Shown here: positions 52,055-61,319 of the stretch, in pieces | How the letters are laid out: each line of letters opens with the position of its first letter | Position numbering within the stretch: position 1 is the first letter of the stretch | Source of the DNA: Paenibacillus selenitireducens | GTDB lineage: Bacteria > Bacillota > Bacilli > Paenibacillales > Paenibacillaceae | DNA: 64,000 bases | Assembly: GCF_002021565.1 (NCBI RefSeq) | Contig: NZ_MSZX01000011.1 | Span: 27 to 64,026, forward strand | Reading direction: 5' to 3' | Program-made: the position numbers and the translations under genes | Notes under the pieces: model-generated | The model's database searches: none | Told to the model about the DNA's origin: nothing | What the model saw: only the letters and a program-made list of their open reading frames with translations

Positions 52055-52692
52055 CTACGGTCGGAATCCTTGGCGTGACGCATGATCCTGAACTCCGGGA
52101 GAAATACCATTTACCCTTGGAGCTAATAAAGGAGTTAATTGTAGAATTCAATCCAGATGTGGTTTGTGGCGAGGTGCTGCCTCATAGTTGGGAACAATAT
52201 AGGAAGGACAGCGCTCATCGAGGTTATTGGGGAGAGCCTGCGAGTGAATATTGGGAGTTGATCTTTCCGCTATATGAAGAAAAGAAATTTGAATTTGTAC
52301 CCATTGATTGGGTTGAACTGGATGTATGGACGGATTTCGACCCCTTTCATGGATATGACGAGCATCAGAAGCAAGCGCTGAATGTCGAGTTGGAACGATG
52401 GACTCAGAGACAGTTCTCAACATGCGATTCTAGCGTTATCCCGTTTAATTCATTAGCATACGATACGGTTACGAAACAGAAGTACGAATGGCTAGAGCAA
52501 GTTAACCCGGAAGCCCATGTCTTTAGATGGATATGCAGACACCTGATCATGATTCAGCGGATCAAAAATGCCATGAAAAAGCATGCAGGTAAACGAATTT
52601 TGTGCATTGTTGGCGCAGACCATAATCATGTGTTGTACGAAGGACTTATGACAGACAAGAATATCGAACTAGTATATCCTCTGAGACAATAG
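52051..52692 (+). CDS. Unrecognised protein coupled to the ArsR-DUF2087 regulator
   Basis: A 213-residue soluble protein. It begins TTVGILGVTHDPELR, has NPDVVCGEVLPHSW and ends CIVGADHNHVLYEGL. The opening THD and the closing GADHNH recall TraB/ChaN/Tiki-type hydrolases, where such His and Glu residues build an active site, but I cannot confirm this. The ATG overlaps the regulator stop; GGGAGG is in place. Confidence 0.75.
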   Translation: MTTVGILGVTHDPELREKYHLPLELIKELIVEFNPDVVCGEVLPHSWEQYRKDSAHRGYWGEPASEYWELIFPLYEEKKFEFVPIDWVELDVWTDFDPFHGYDEHQKQALNVELERWTQRQFSTCDSSVIPFNSLAYDTVTKQKYEWLEQVNPEAHVFRWICRHLIMIQRIKNAMKKHAGKRILCIVGADHNHVLYEGLMTDKNIELVYPLRQ

Positions 52693-52757
52693 ATAGAGCT
52701 AACAACTGCATCGAAGTTCATGACCATGCATCATAATTCTCAATTAGGACTAACGTA

Positions 52758-52783
52758 GGGCACCCGAGAAGGTGTCCTTTTTG
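52758..52783 (+). terminator. Intrinsic terminator
   Basis: GGGCACC pairs with GGTGTCC around CGAGAA, followed by T5. The rest of the 270-base gap before the next gene shows nothing clear. Confidence 0.7.
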
Positions 52784-52965
52784 ATATGCCAAATCTCCGC
52801 ATCATGTTACAAGGTTCGACGGCAAAAATATTCATCGCAGCTTGTCTGAGCTGGGTCCATGAGCCGATGTGAGGATACCGCCTTGTGTGGCAAAGTAATA
52901 CCAAGCCACATTCATGTAAACGGATTCATGAATGTCGTATTTCATCCAAATCGGGAGGGAAATGA

Positions 52966-55587
52966 ATGAAGCGAAACAGGAGACAAGGGGTTGCCGCAGC
53001 AGTTGCACTATTGATGGTGCTGTTATGGTTACCGACAGCCGAAGCGGCCAAGGAAACGCCTGAATTGCGTAATCTTGCAGCAGGAATCAGTTACACCTGG
53101 TCAGAGCAGCCGGAGCCAAGCTATAGCGATGTCGGCAATAAACTAACGGACGGGAAGTACGGAACGACGGTCTTCTCGGATCCGGCCTGGGTAGGGCATT
53201 TGCGTAAGTCAACGCGCAGCGTCGTATTCGATCTAGGGGAGAAGAAATCGATCGCGCGCATTGGGGCGCATTTTCTCCAAGATTCATCCGTCGGCATCGC
53301 CTACCCGAATACGGTGTCCATGTACGCGTCGAATGATGGCTTACAGTGGGGCAACCTCGCGCATATCCCAAGCCGTGAAGTGAGATGGGCAGATGTTCCG
53401 GCGAGCACCCAAGATTATATCTGGGATGGCAGCAAGGATGGATTAGGTCAGCATCATCCGAATGCGACGATGGCCTATGCCCAATATGTCAAAGTAACGT
53501 TCACCACCGACGTGTTTGTTTTTGTGGATGAGATCGAAATATGGGGAACCGACGGCAAAATGAACAAAGCCAAGCAGGTTTCTGCGGATCGGCTTGAATT
53601 TCAAGAACCAGGAAAAGCAACAGGCGGCATGCGTAATCTCGTGCTGCTGAACAACGGGAATGGTCCGGGTAGCCCCGCCAGCTGGACGAAAGATAACCTG
53701 ATGCCGTATATCAGCTACGTGAATGAACAAGGAGAACCGCAGGATTGGTTGTTCGACGGGGTTCTGTTCCACGGCGTGCAGTCGCCGAGTGGGCAAGATT
53801 TCACGAACGGAACCGCTACCCTTAGCGATTGGAAAGGGTATCTAGACAAGATATTCGCGGATCAAGGCGATCTGCTGCAGCTGAACGAAGCCGTCGTGGA
53901 AGCGGGCAGAAGGCTGGGTGATAAAGGCCATAAGGTGAATGTTGTGCTGATGATTCCGAATCCGGGCAATACCGTGACGGATTTCGGCGATGTAGACGGC
54001 GATGGCGTAACGGAAAACTTCAACTCCGCAGTGGTCGGCGCGGAGGCGGCTTATGCCAACAAGCAAAAAGCAGTCACATGGTGGATCCAGCAGATCAAGC
54101 AAAGATGGAAAGAGGAGAAGTATTCGAAATTAAAGCTGAACGGCATCTATTGGACCGGCAAAAGCATTAGCATGACCGACCCGCTCGAACCGAATCTGAT
54201 CCAAGCGACGAGTAAGCAAGCGCATAAGAAGGATATGAACTTCTACTGGATTCCGGACTTCCAAGGCAATCGGAATTACGATTGGGAGGCGCTTGGCTTC
54301 GATGCTGCGCTGCTAGAGCCGAGTGCTTACAACGCTTCATCGGTTACACAACGTATAGAGGATGCCACCGGTCTAGCGAAGCAGTATCAGATGGGGATTG
54401 AGCTGGCGTTCGATGAGCAGATCAATACGGACACCGATAAACGTGAGCGGTATATCAATACACTGAATGGCGGTATCGACTACGGCTATATGCGTAACGC
54501 TTTTAAGGCCTATGATCAAGGCAAGACGACATTACTTAGCAGTGCCAAGAGCTCGGACCCGATGGCACGGCAGAATTATGACCTCATGTATCAGTTCTTG
54601 GCGGGGACTTATGCGAAGCCAAAACCTTGCACGAAGCAGCCGGAAGGTCCCGTGGCTCCTGATGCGGCGCAGTACGTCGTGAAATGCGGCACCGAAATTA
54701 CGATTGCTCACAAATACAATGATCAAAGTGATATGTGGATCGTATTCGATCGTTTTGGCGCGAATAAGCTGGAGGGCCTCAAGGAATGGCGCCTGGCCGA
54801 GAACACGGGAACGACTGTGAATCCGGATATGTCTCGACCATCGACGCTTCTCCAGGCGGATGTATCGGACTGGATCGGGCCTTACGTGGTGAGAGCGAAT
54901 GCGAACGGCAACGGCAATCCGTGGGATTTCACGGGGGGCAACCACAACTACGATGGCGGCAGCACCAGCTCGCATACGGGAACAACGGAATCGTTCCGCG
55001 TGTGGGCGGACGGCGTGGAAGTAGCTGATGGCAGTGTGACGGCGAGCGTCTACACGAAGATGGAAGTGGTCAATCTGATCCAAGCTTATAACACGAAGGT
55101 AGCGGATGGCTCGGGCAGACCTGTACTGAAAGAAACGGTCACGTATGAGATCTCAGGCGGTCATGTCCAGGTCCATAATGAAATCGAGGCGCTGGAAGAC
55201 ATCACGTTCGATACGTATTACGGACTTCAGTCGGTGAATGGCGCATGGAACGATACGGTTCGCTACTTCGCAGGCGATCAGGAAGTCGCTTCAAGCCCAG
55301 CGAATACGTACAGCGATTCAGGGACGAAATCCGTGAACCCGAATGTCGACAGCTATGTGCTCAGCTCCGGTGATCAGGGCGGGTTTCAGCATATGCTGCG
55401 CGTACAGCTGGATCGGCAATACGGTCTAGGGCAACTATCGAACCTCGCCGATAATTTGCCTGTCATCTTTACCCAGGAATACGGCAAAACCTATTTCTTA
55501 CAGATCAAAGGAACGACGCCGGAACTGAAGCAAGGAGAGAAGTTCGCATGGCAGGGAAGCTATGATTTCTACGCTGAAAATCGTTGA
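52966..55587 (+). CDS. Secreted DUF4855 domain protein
   Basis: An 873-residue exported protein. The signal peptide is residues 1-27 (VAAAVALLMVLLWLPTAEAA). Residues 30-190 form a discoidin-like carbohydrate-binding domain (KSIARIGAHFLQDSSVGIAY, YVKVTFTTD-VFVFVDEIEIWG). Residues 210-520 are DUF4855 (WLFDGVLFHGVQSPSGQDFT, LNGIYWTGKSI, FYWIPDFQGNRNYDWEALGF), a TIM-barrel-like module thought to be a glycoside hydrolase. The rest is beta-rich. AGGGAGG precedes the ATG. It likely acts on a polysaccharide outside the cell. Confidence 0.85.
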   Translation: MKRNRRQGVAAAVALLMVLLWLPTAEAAKETPELRNLAAGISYTWSEQPEPSYSDVGNKLTDGKYGTTVFSDPAWVGHLRKSTRSVVFDLGEKKSIARIGAHFLQDSSVGIAYPNTVSMYASNDGLQWGNLAHIPSREVRWADVPASTQDYIWDGSKDGLGQHHPNATMAYAQYVKVTFTTDVFVFVDEIEIWGTDGKMNKAKQVSADRLEFQEPGKATGGMRNLVLLNNGNGPGSPASWTKDNLMPYISYVNEQGEPQDWLFDGVLFHGVQSPSGQDFTNGTATLSDWKGYLDKIFADQGDLLQLNEAVVEAGRRLGDKGHKVNVVLMIPNPGNTVTDFGDVDGDGVTENFNSAVVGAEAAYANKQKAVTWWIQQIKQRWKEEKYSKLKLNGIYWTGKSISMTDPLEPNLIQATSKQAHKKDMNFYWIPDFQGNRNYDWEALGFDAALLEPSAYNASSVTQRIEDATGLAKQYQMGIELAFDEQINTDTDKRERYINTLNGGIDYGYMRNAFKAYDQGKTTLLSSAKSSDPMARQNYDLMYQFLAGTYAKPKPCTKQPEGPVAPDAAQYVVKCGTEITIAHKYNDQSDMWIVFDRFGANKLEGLKEWRLAENTGTTVNPDMSRPSTLLQADVSDWIGPYVVRANANGNGNPWDFTGGNHNYDGGSTSSHTGTTESFRVWADGVEVADGSVTASVYTKMEVVNLIQAYNTKVADGSGRPVLKETVTYEISGGHVQVHNEIEALEDITFDTYYGLQSVNGAWNDTVRYFAGDQEVASSPANTYSDSGTKSVNPNVDSYVLSSGDQGGFQHMLRVQLDRQYGLGQLSNLADNLPVIFTQEYGKTYFLQIKGTTPELKQGEKFAWQGSYDFYAENR

Positions 55588-55616
55588 ATGTTAAAATGAT
55601 TTAAAACGTACGTTAG

Positions 55617-55660
55617 CCAAAAACCTCTGAGGCTCAAGTCGAGCATAAAGAGGTTTTTGG
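55617..55660 (+). terminator. Intrinsic terminator of the DUF4855 gene
   Basis: CCAAAAACCTCT (55617-55628) pairs perfectly with AGAGGTTTTTGG (55649-55660); an inner GCTC/GAGC stem extends it. Confidence 0.75.
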
Positions 55661-55738
55661 TGTGGATTTGATGTTAATCCATGAGGGTCTTGTTGCTTCT
55701 TCAGGCTGTTTTTGTCGCACTGTCTATGAGAAACATCT

Positions 55739-55767
55739 TTGTGAAATCTACCAATCTTTGCTACAAT
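55739..55767 (+). promoter_or_regulatory. Promoter of the B12 operon
   Basis: TTGTGA (55739-55744) and TACAAT (55762-55767), spacer 17, about 40 bases before the riboswitch begins. Confidence 0.6.
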
Positions 55768-55804
55768 GGCCATTAGCCTATGAAAATTAAATAGAAACAA
55801 CTTA

Positions 55805-55974
55805 TATGGTGCCGATGCATAAAGTATGCGGCTTAATAGGGAAGGTCGATGAGAGTTCGACGCGGTCCCGCCACTGTAACGCAGAGCTGACAATCAAAGT
55901 AGTAGTCCACTGTTAACGATTTTTAGCAGGAAGGACGATTGTCAAGCGATGAAGCGAAGCCAGGAGACCTGCCA
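55805..55974 (+). promoter_or_regulatory. Cobalamin (vitamin B12) riboswitch
   Basis: The conserved core is present in order: GGTGCC, TTAATAGGGAA, GGTCCCGCCACTGTAA, AGCTGAC, the second CCACTG, and the B12 box GCCAGGAGACCTGCC at 55959-55973. It binds adenosyl- or other cobalamins in the 5' leader. The downstream terminator at 56076 indicates transcriptional control: with B12 bound the operon should be off. Confidence 0.95.
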
Positions 55975-56075
55975 TGCAAGTGCTCTATATTTCTCACGAG
56001 GATGGGAGGGAGATGTTTGTTTGTGCAGCTTGCTTATTGCTGCGCTCTTGCTTGGTTATGCAAAAGTGGCCACAG

Positions 56076-56108
56076 AACATCTTTCCATTTCGGAAAGATG
56101 TTTTTTTA
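56076..56108 (+). terminator. Riboswitch-controlled intrinsic terminator
   Basis: AACATCTTTCC (56076-56086) pairs perfectly with GGAAAGATGTT (56092-56102), followed by T7. It stands 100 bases after the B12 box and 30 bases before the start codon, as an expression platform. Confidence 0.88.
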
Positions 56109-56138
56109 TGCCCATTTTGACAATAAGGAGATTGTGAG

Positions 56139-59100
56139 TTGACACCTATGAACAGATTGTTGAAGAAGAGTATATCTGCACTATTAAGTATTGTATTATT
56201 GCTTTCACTACTGAGCCCACAAGTTATGAATGCGGCGAATGGTCCAAGTAATACACAATTAGACAGCATGATTGAAAGTACAGTTAATTACTATAAAGAG
56301 TACTATGAGCAAGATCCTACATCCACCATTGATTCCTGGTGGAAGCTGGTTGCCCTATGGGGGGCAGGTCAGAATTTACAAGATGGAACGTGGAATCTGC
56401 CGTCTTGGGAAACGAAAGAGCCAAGGCTTAAACCGGATGCCGTAAGTCAAACTGATCATATTCGGTATATTTTCTCACTGCTCGCCATGGGGAAAGACCC
56501 AGCTCACGCTTGGGAGACCGATCGAAACCTGTGGGCGGAACTTGCTACCCATCAAAATCAGGAGACGGGTGGCATTGGCAGTGTAAATAAGCATATTTGG
56601 GCAATGCTTGCTATGGATGCCGGGGAGAAGCTCGGACAGGATGTAGGCACGTGGAATGCAGCGTCTAAGCAAAAAGCGTTGCAATTCCTGCTCAAAGCTC
56701 AGTATGTAGACGGCGGTTTTGGCCTGTCTGCTTCAGGAGGAACAAACAGCGATACAGACATGACAGGCATGGCACTGCTTGCGTTGGGTCAATACAAGGG
56801 GCAGAGTGAGGTTGATGCTGCCATTGAACGGGCTAAGAAAGTCTTAAAGGATCGCCAGTTGGATAATGGCGGTTTTAATGGAAGTTATGGCGCCGGCGAC
56901 AATTCAAACAGCTTATCTACATCGGTATCCGGTCTGGTTGCCGTAGGCGAAGACATGATGTCGCCCGCTTGGCAGATGAACGGGAATACCGTCGTTGATG
57001 CGTATGCGGGATTCCAATTGGATAATGGCTCGTTTAAATGGAAAGTAACGGATATTTATGAAAACGGGATGTCCACCGAACAGGCGCTTCTCGGATTAGT
57101 TGATATTCAGCACGGAGAGTCGGTGTGGCATCGAATCGCCGAGGCGAATCAAAACTCGAAGGTGAATGTGCAGGTTAGTGTACAAGGTATAGACAATCCC
57201 ATTTATAATTCGAGTCTAATCACGCTGGCTGCGAATGGCCAACCTTGGATGGCGCTGGATGCGTTGAAACAAGCGCTGGATCAAGCTAATCCACCGATTG
57301 ACTATAACATTACAGGTGATGGTAGCCAGGCGCGTGTTACTTCCATTGCGGGACAAGATGAAGGAACGCTGGGTGGCAGCGACGGTTGGGCTTATAAAGT
57401 GAATGACAGCGCTCCTCCTGTAAGTGTAGGAGCCTATGAGATCAAGAACGGTGATGATCTATATTTCTATTATGATCGTCAGCCTGTGATATCGTCCGCA
57501 TCTTCCATTGAGCAAGGCACGGTAGATCCTTCGATTAAAGTGCAGCTTGTAGGTGATACATTCTCAGCCGAGGCAGAACAGGTTGACAGTTGGTCTGTAA
57601 CGTCAGAAACTGCAGGGTTGAAATTAAAGTCGGTCTCGCTGCTTACGAATCAACAAGTTGAGCTTGTATTCGATGGTCAAGCGGCTCCAGGGCTTATTTC
57701 CGTTCAAGCGCTGGCAGCAGCGACAGCAGGGAAAGAAGTAAGTAATGAAGTTATAGTAAGCGTAAATGAAGTTCCGGATCCAAATGATGACCAGACGATC
57801 GTCATTGACGAGAATGAAACCCATGTGAGTATCGGGTCGGATCAGGATCCGCTGTCCTCAAGAAAAGTTACGCTTGTATTTCCAAAGATCGAACTGCCGC
57901 ATGTAACATCGGCAACAGACAGTACATATTTAGAAATTGAGCCGAACACGAATGTCATTTCAGCATGGGATAACAAGCTTGAATTACCGTATCGCTTAAA
58001 TACCAATGATGATCTTTTGCTTAACAAGATAAATGAAGCATTATCCTCTGCAAACAAAGAGGTCGAGGGAATAGATCAGCGCGTCAAAGTGGGCGGTGAT
58101 CAGGATATCCGCTTTAACCAGCATGTGACATTAACCTTGAAGGGTCAAGGACATGCAGAAGCTGGATTTATCGATGCAAGCGGAGCATTTACACAGATTC
58201 CGAAATATGAGGATTCGTCGGCACGTAGTGACGAGGTTTACGCTTATGTTCATGACGGAGATCTAATCATTAAGACTAAGCACTTTACGGAGTTTGTTGC
58301 CTATACTGTACAAGATAAGGGAACGAGCGGGGGAGATAACGGTTCTGGCAATGGCAATGGTGGCGGAACCGGATCTGGAGGAGACAATGGATCGGGCAAC
58401 GGAGGCGGTGTAGTTCCTCCGATTACGAAAACCATTACACTGTCCGTTGATAAACGCTCCATAGGTGAAGGAGATATTATCGCACCGGTTAGCGTTACAA
58501 TTCAGGATGGAGATACTGCTTTTACAGCACTGAAAAGAGCAGTTGATCAACGAGGGATCTCGATCGACTACATTGGTTCCGGAGCTTCGCTTTATGTCCA
58601 AGCTATTGACGGCCTGGGAGAGTTCGATAAAGGACCTCAAAGCGGATGGATGTATACCGTCAATGGCACATTCCCGAACTATAGTGCAGGTCTATATACA
58701 TTGAATAATGGTGATACGCTCCGCTGGAAGTATACGACGAACCTGGGTGAAGATATTAACGGCGGGTTTAATGGCGGTACAGGACAACCGGGTATTCCAG
58801 GTCAGCCGGGGCAACCGGGTGCTCCGGGAACAACGGGCGGGAACCAGATCGAAGAGTCAGCCAAGCTTCAGGGCCTTATTAACGGCTCCGCTGCATGGAT
58901 CTTAAACAACCGTAAGTTCTCTGTTCAAGATAACTTTAACGATTGGGATGTTATGGCATTAGCACGTTCCGGCAAACAAGTGCCATCTGCGTACTACACG
59001 GTACTGGAAAGCTACGTGAAAGAGAAGAAGGGCGAATTCCGCTTGGTTACAGATTATGAACGCATGGCATTGGCGGTCATGGCCATAGGCAAGGACCCAA

Positions 59101-60296
59101 GCAACATCGCGGGCTATAATTTCCTAGAGAAAATTTATAATCACGAGCGTATGAAAAATCAAGGGACAAATGGGCTTGTATTTGCCATGTTAGCTTTGGA
59201 TGCGAGTAAGGCCACGATCCCAAGCGATGCGCTCTGGACAAGAGATAAGCTCGTTCAACAGATCCTAGACCAGCAAAATTCGGACGGTGGATTCCCAATC
59301 AGCAAAGAGTCAAACGCTGTAAGTGATATCGATATGACTGCCATGGCGCTGCAAGCCTTGGCGAAATATCAAGACCGAAAAGAGGTCAAGGCAGCAACGG
59401 ATAAGGCATTGACATGGCTGTCGGCTCAGCAGCTTCCTAACGGTGGATTCAAGGTTTCGGGTGTCGAAACGAGTGAGAGTATTTCACAAGTTATCATCGC
59501 CCTGTCCAGTCTTGGAAACAGCCTGAGGGATAAGAGATTTGTGAAGCAAGACGGCGATTTGTTGAAAGCATTGCACACGTATCTCAATAAAGACGGAGGC
59601 TTCGCTCATGGACGCGGAGAAGCCAGCAATTATATGGCGACACAGCAAGCGACGCTAGCGCTCGCAGCCTATGATCGCCTGTTGAACAATCACAACAGCC
59701 TGTTCGATATGACGGATGTGAAATCAGCCGGTACCTCGAAACCCGAGACGCCTGCTCATCCATTCACAGACGAAGCTTCCATAGCTGCCTGGGCGAAGGA
59801 AGCGGTCAACAAGGCAGCTGAACTTGGATTGATGCAAGGAACGGGTGGGGAAACAGCCCGATTCGAGCCGAAGCGTGAGCTGACTCGTGCCGAATTCGCT
59901 GCTTTAGTCGTCAGAAATGCCGGCTTGGAGCCGAAAGGTACGAACACAGGGTTCAAAGACGTTGACGCCAAGTCCTGGTATGCAGGTTATGTTGCCATTG
60001 CAAAGGAAAAAGGATTGATTTCAGGTGTCACTGCCGATACGTTTGCACCCAATCAAGCCATTACGAGACAAGAGATGGCGACAGTTCTGGTACGACTGAA
60101 CGGTTTGCCTAACAACACCGATACCTCTGCAGATCTGAAAGATCAACAGCAAGTGTCTGCATGGGCATTGCCTTACGTCAATTATGCTTATCAAACAGGA
60201 CTTATGTCCGGTGATGACGGATATTTTAGACCACAGCAACAGGTAACAAGAGAAATGGCCGCGGTAGTCATCGTCAAACTGCACGACATTCAATAA
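56139..60296 (+). CDS. S-layer-anchored transcobalamin-like protein (2 alpha/alpha barrels, 2 DUF4430, 3 SLH)
   Basis: A 1,385-residue exported protein. Signal peptide 1-33; alpha/alpha-barrel repeat domain about 35-338 (repeated DGGFG, NGGFN, SGLVAVG); DUF4430 about 341-448 (GSDGWAYKVND); Ig-like beta region 450-735; Gly-rich linker; DUF4430 about 764-875 (QSGWMYTVNGTFPNYSAGLY); collagen-like GQPG repeats 883-898; second alpha/alpha barrel 902-1200 (DGGFPIS, NGGFKVS, DGGFAHG); three SLH modules 1207-1385 (LTRAEFAALV, ITRQEMATVLV). TTG start 8 bases after AAGGAG. Barrel plus DUF4430 is the architecture of transcobalamin and intrinsic factor. Under a B12 riboswitch and upstream of an ECF transporter, it likely captures cobalamin at the cell surface; B12 binding itself is inferred. 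Confidence 0.88.
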   Translation: MTPMNRLLKKSISALLSIVLLLSLLSPQVMNAANGPSNTQLDSMIESTVNYYKEYYEQDPTSTIDSWWKLVALWGAGQNLQDGTWNLPSWETKEPRLKPDAVSQTDHIRYIFSLLAMGKDPAHAWETDRNLWAELATHQNQETGGIGSVNKHIWAMLAMDAGEKLGQDVGTWNAASKQKALQFLLKAQYVDGGFGLSASGGTNSDTDMTGMALLALGQYKGQSEVDAAIERAKKVLKDRQLDNGGFNGSYGAGDNSNSLSTSVSGLVAVGEDMMSPAWQMNGNTVVDAYAGFQLDNGSFKWKVTDIYENGMSTEQALLGLVDIQHGESVWHRIAEANQNSKVNVQVSVQGIDNPIYNSSLITLAANGQPWMALDALKQALDQANPPIDYNITGDGSQARVTSIAGQDEGTLGGSDGWAYKVNDSAPPVSVGAYEIKNGDDLYFYYDRQPVISSASSIEQGTVDPSIKVQLVGDTFSAEAEQVDSWSVTSETAGLKLKSVSLLTNQQVELVFDGQAAPGLISVQALAAATAGKEVSNEVIVSVNEVPDPNDDQTIVIDENETHVSIGSDQDPLSSRKVTLVFPKIELPHVTSATDSTYLEIEPNTNVISAWDNKLELPYRLNTNDDLLLNKINEALSSANKEVEGIDQRVKVGGDQDIRFNQHVTLTLKGQGHAEAGFIDASGAFTQIPKYEDSSARSDEVYAYVHDGDLIIKTKHFTEFVAYTVQDKGTSGGDNGSGNGNGGGTGSGGDNGSGNGGGVVPPITKTITLSVDKRSIGEGDIIAPVSVTIQDGDTAFTALKRAVDQRGISIDYIGSGASLYVQAIDGLGEFDKGPQSGWMYTVNGTFPNYSAGLYTLNNGDTLRWKYTTNLGEDINGGFNGGTGQPGIPGQPGQPGAPGTTGGNQIEESAKLQGLINGSAAWILNNRKFSVQDNFNDWDVMALARSGKQVPSAYYTVLESYVKEKKGEFRLVTDYERMALAVMAIGKDPSNIAGYNFLEKIYNHERMKNQGTNGLVFAMLALDASKATIPSDALWTRDKLVQQILDQQNSDGGFPISKESNAVSDIDMTAMALQALAKYQDRKEVKAATDKALTWLSAQQLPNGGFKVSGVETSESISQVIIALSSLGNSLRDKRFVKQDGDLLKALHTYLNKDGGFAHGRGEASNYMATQQATLALAAYDRLLNNHNSLFDMTDVKSAGTSKPETPAHPFTDEASIAAWAKEAVNKAAELGLMQGTGGETARFEPKRELTRAEFAALVVRNAGLEPKGTNTGFKDVDAKSWYAGYVAIAKEKGLISGVTADTFAPNQAITRQEMATVLVRLNGLPNNTDTSADLKDQQQVSAWALPYVNYAYQTGLMSGDDGYFRPQQQVTREMAAVVIVKLHDIQ

Positions 60297-60306
60297 TAGG
60301 ATGGGT

Positions 60307-60334
60307 GAAAGAAGGAGAGCAATCTCCTTCTTTC
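60307..60334 (+). terminator. Hairpin inside the B12 operon
   Basis: Perfect arms GAAAGAAGGAGA and TCTCCTTCTTTC around GCAA, just after the surface-protein gene, with a C-rich, T-poor tail. It is probably a partial terminator or mRNA stabiliser giving more of the surface protein than of the transporter. Confidence 0.55.
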
Positions 60335-60400
60335 CCTTTCACAAGCAGTTCAAAAAAACATAGTATCATAGACGATTATGTAAGGCTTTGAGGTGAGGAC

Positions 60401-61318
60401 ATGTCCGATTGGTTAGCATTATTATGGCGTAAAAAAAACTACTTGCTTGGCGTATTCGCCGTATTGGCAATTGTGCTTGTCACAGTATGGATTTATGGTG
60501 GGAACAGTGAACAATCAAAGGATGCAATACATACAGCCTCGTCGGCTGTTGTGGGACAGGAGACTACAGACAAGGACACATCCAAGGAAAACTTCATGGA
60601 TACTTCCGAGGATTCGATTGATTCCTCAACCGGTACGACGACGAAGCCGAATGGGGCAACGCCTGGATCGCAGTCGGAGAAGCAATCTGCTGCCCAATCC
60701 AAACAGAATGAAGCTGGGAACGAGAAGGCTTCGAGCGCGACTGGTAGCGAGATTTCCAAGGCTGAGAAACCAATAGACCAGGATACGAAAGAGGCTCCTT
60801 CCGATAAAGGAGTCAAGCCTTCCTCCTCCCCAGCGAAGAACAAGGACACTTCGGCTATGAAAGGGAAGCAGGAAAGCGAGAAGCAGGGAGAGAAATCTTC
60901 GACCGGTAACACGCCCACGCCTCAACCGGGAGCTGCACTACCTTCATCCGATACCGTGCAAATTACGATTGTGGGTTCTTCAGATGTCGGCACGATTTTA
61001 AGCACGGAGGAGATTGACATCGGTGATTCGGAGACAGTGCTGGATATATTGAAGAAAGCAACACGCGCCTCGAAGATTCAAATGGAATACAGCGGCTCTG
61101 GTGCCACCGCATATATCAAAGGCATTGATAATTTATATGAGTTCGATAATGGTTCAGGAAGCGGGTGGATGTACAGCGTTAATAATAAATTTCCGAATCG
61201 CAGTGCAGGCGTATGGTCGATCAAACCTGGCGATTATATTCAGTGGCTGTACACGGAAGACTTAGGCAAAGACGTGGGAGCCGGCGCTGAGGACGGATTA
61301 TGGGATGGGAAGAGCTAA
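60401..61318 (+). CDS. Membrane-anchored DUF4430 protein
   Basis: A 305-residue protein with one N-terminal membrane helix (YLLGVFAVLAIVLVTVWIYG), a disordered Ser/Lys/Glu-rich linker of about 150 residues, and a C-terminal DUF4430 domain at about 185-290 (SGSGWMYSVNNKFPNRSAGV, QWLYTEDLGKDVG). The domain is very close to the second DUF4430 of the surface protein. GAGGTGAGG precedes the ATG. The long linker could span part of the wall, so it may pass cobalamin from the surface protein to the ECF transporter encoded next. No alpha-barrel domain is present. Confidence 0.85.
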   Translation: MSDWLALLWRKKNYLLGVFAVLAIVLVTVWIYGGNSEQSKDAIHTASSAVVGQETTDKDTSKENFMDTSEDSIDSSTGTTTKPNGATPGSQSEKQSAAQSKQNEAGNEKASSATGSEISKAEKPIDQDTKEAPSDKGVKPSSSPAKNKDTSAMKGKQESEKQGEKSSTGNTPTPQPGAALPSSDTVQITIVGSSDVGTILSTEEIDIGDSETVLDILKKATRASKIQMEYSGSGATAYIKGIDNLYEFDNGSGSGWMYSVNNKFPNRSAGVWSIKPGDYIQWLYTEDLGKDVGAGAEDGLWDGKS

Positions 61319-61319
61319 T

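Noticed and set aside
55949-56137. Leader peptide between riboswitch and surface-protein gene
   Set aside because: The frame runs through the B12 box and the terminator hairpin, both of which explain the sequence fully.
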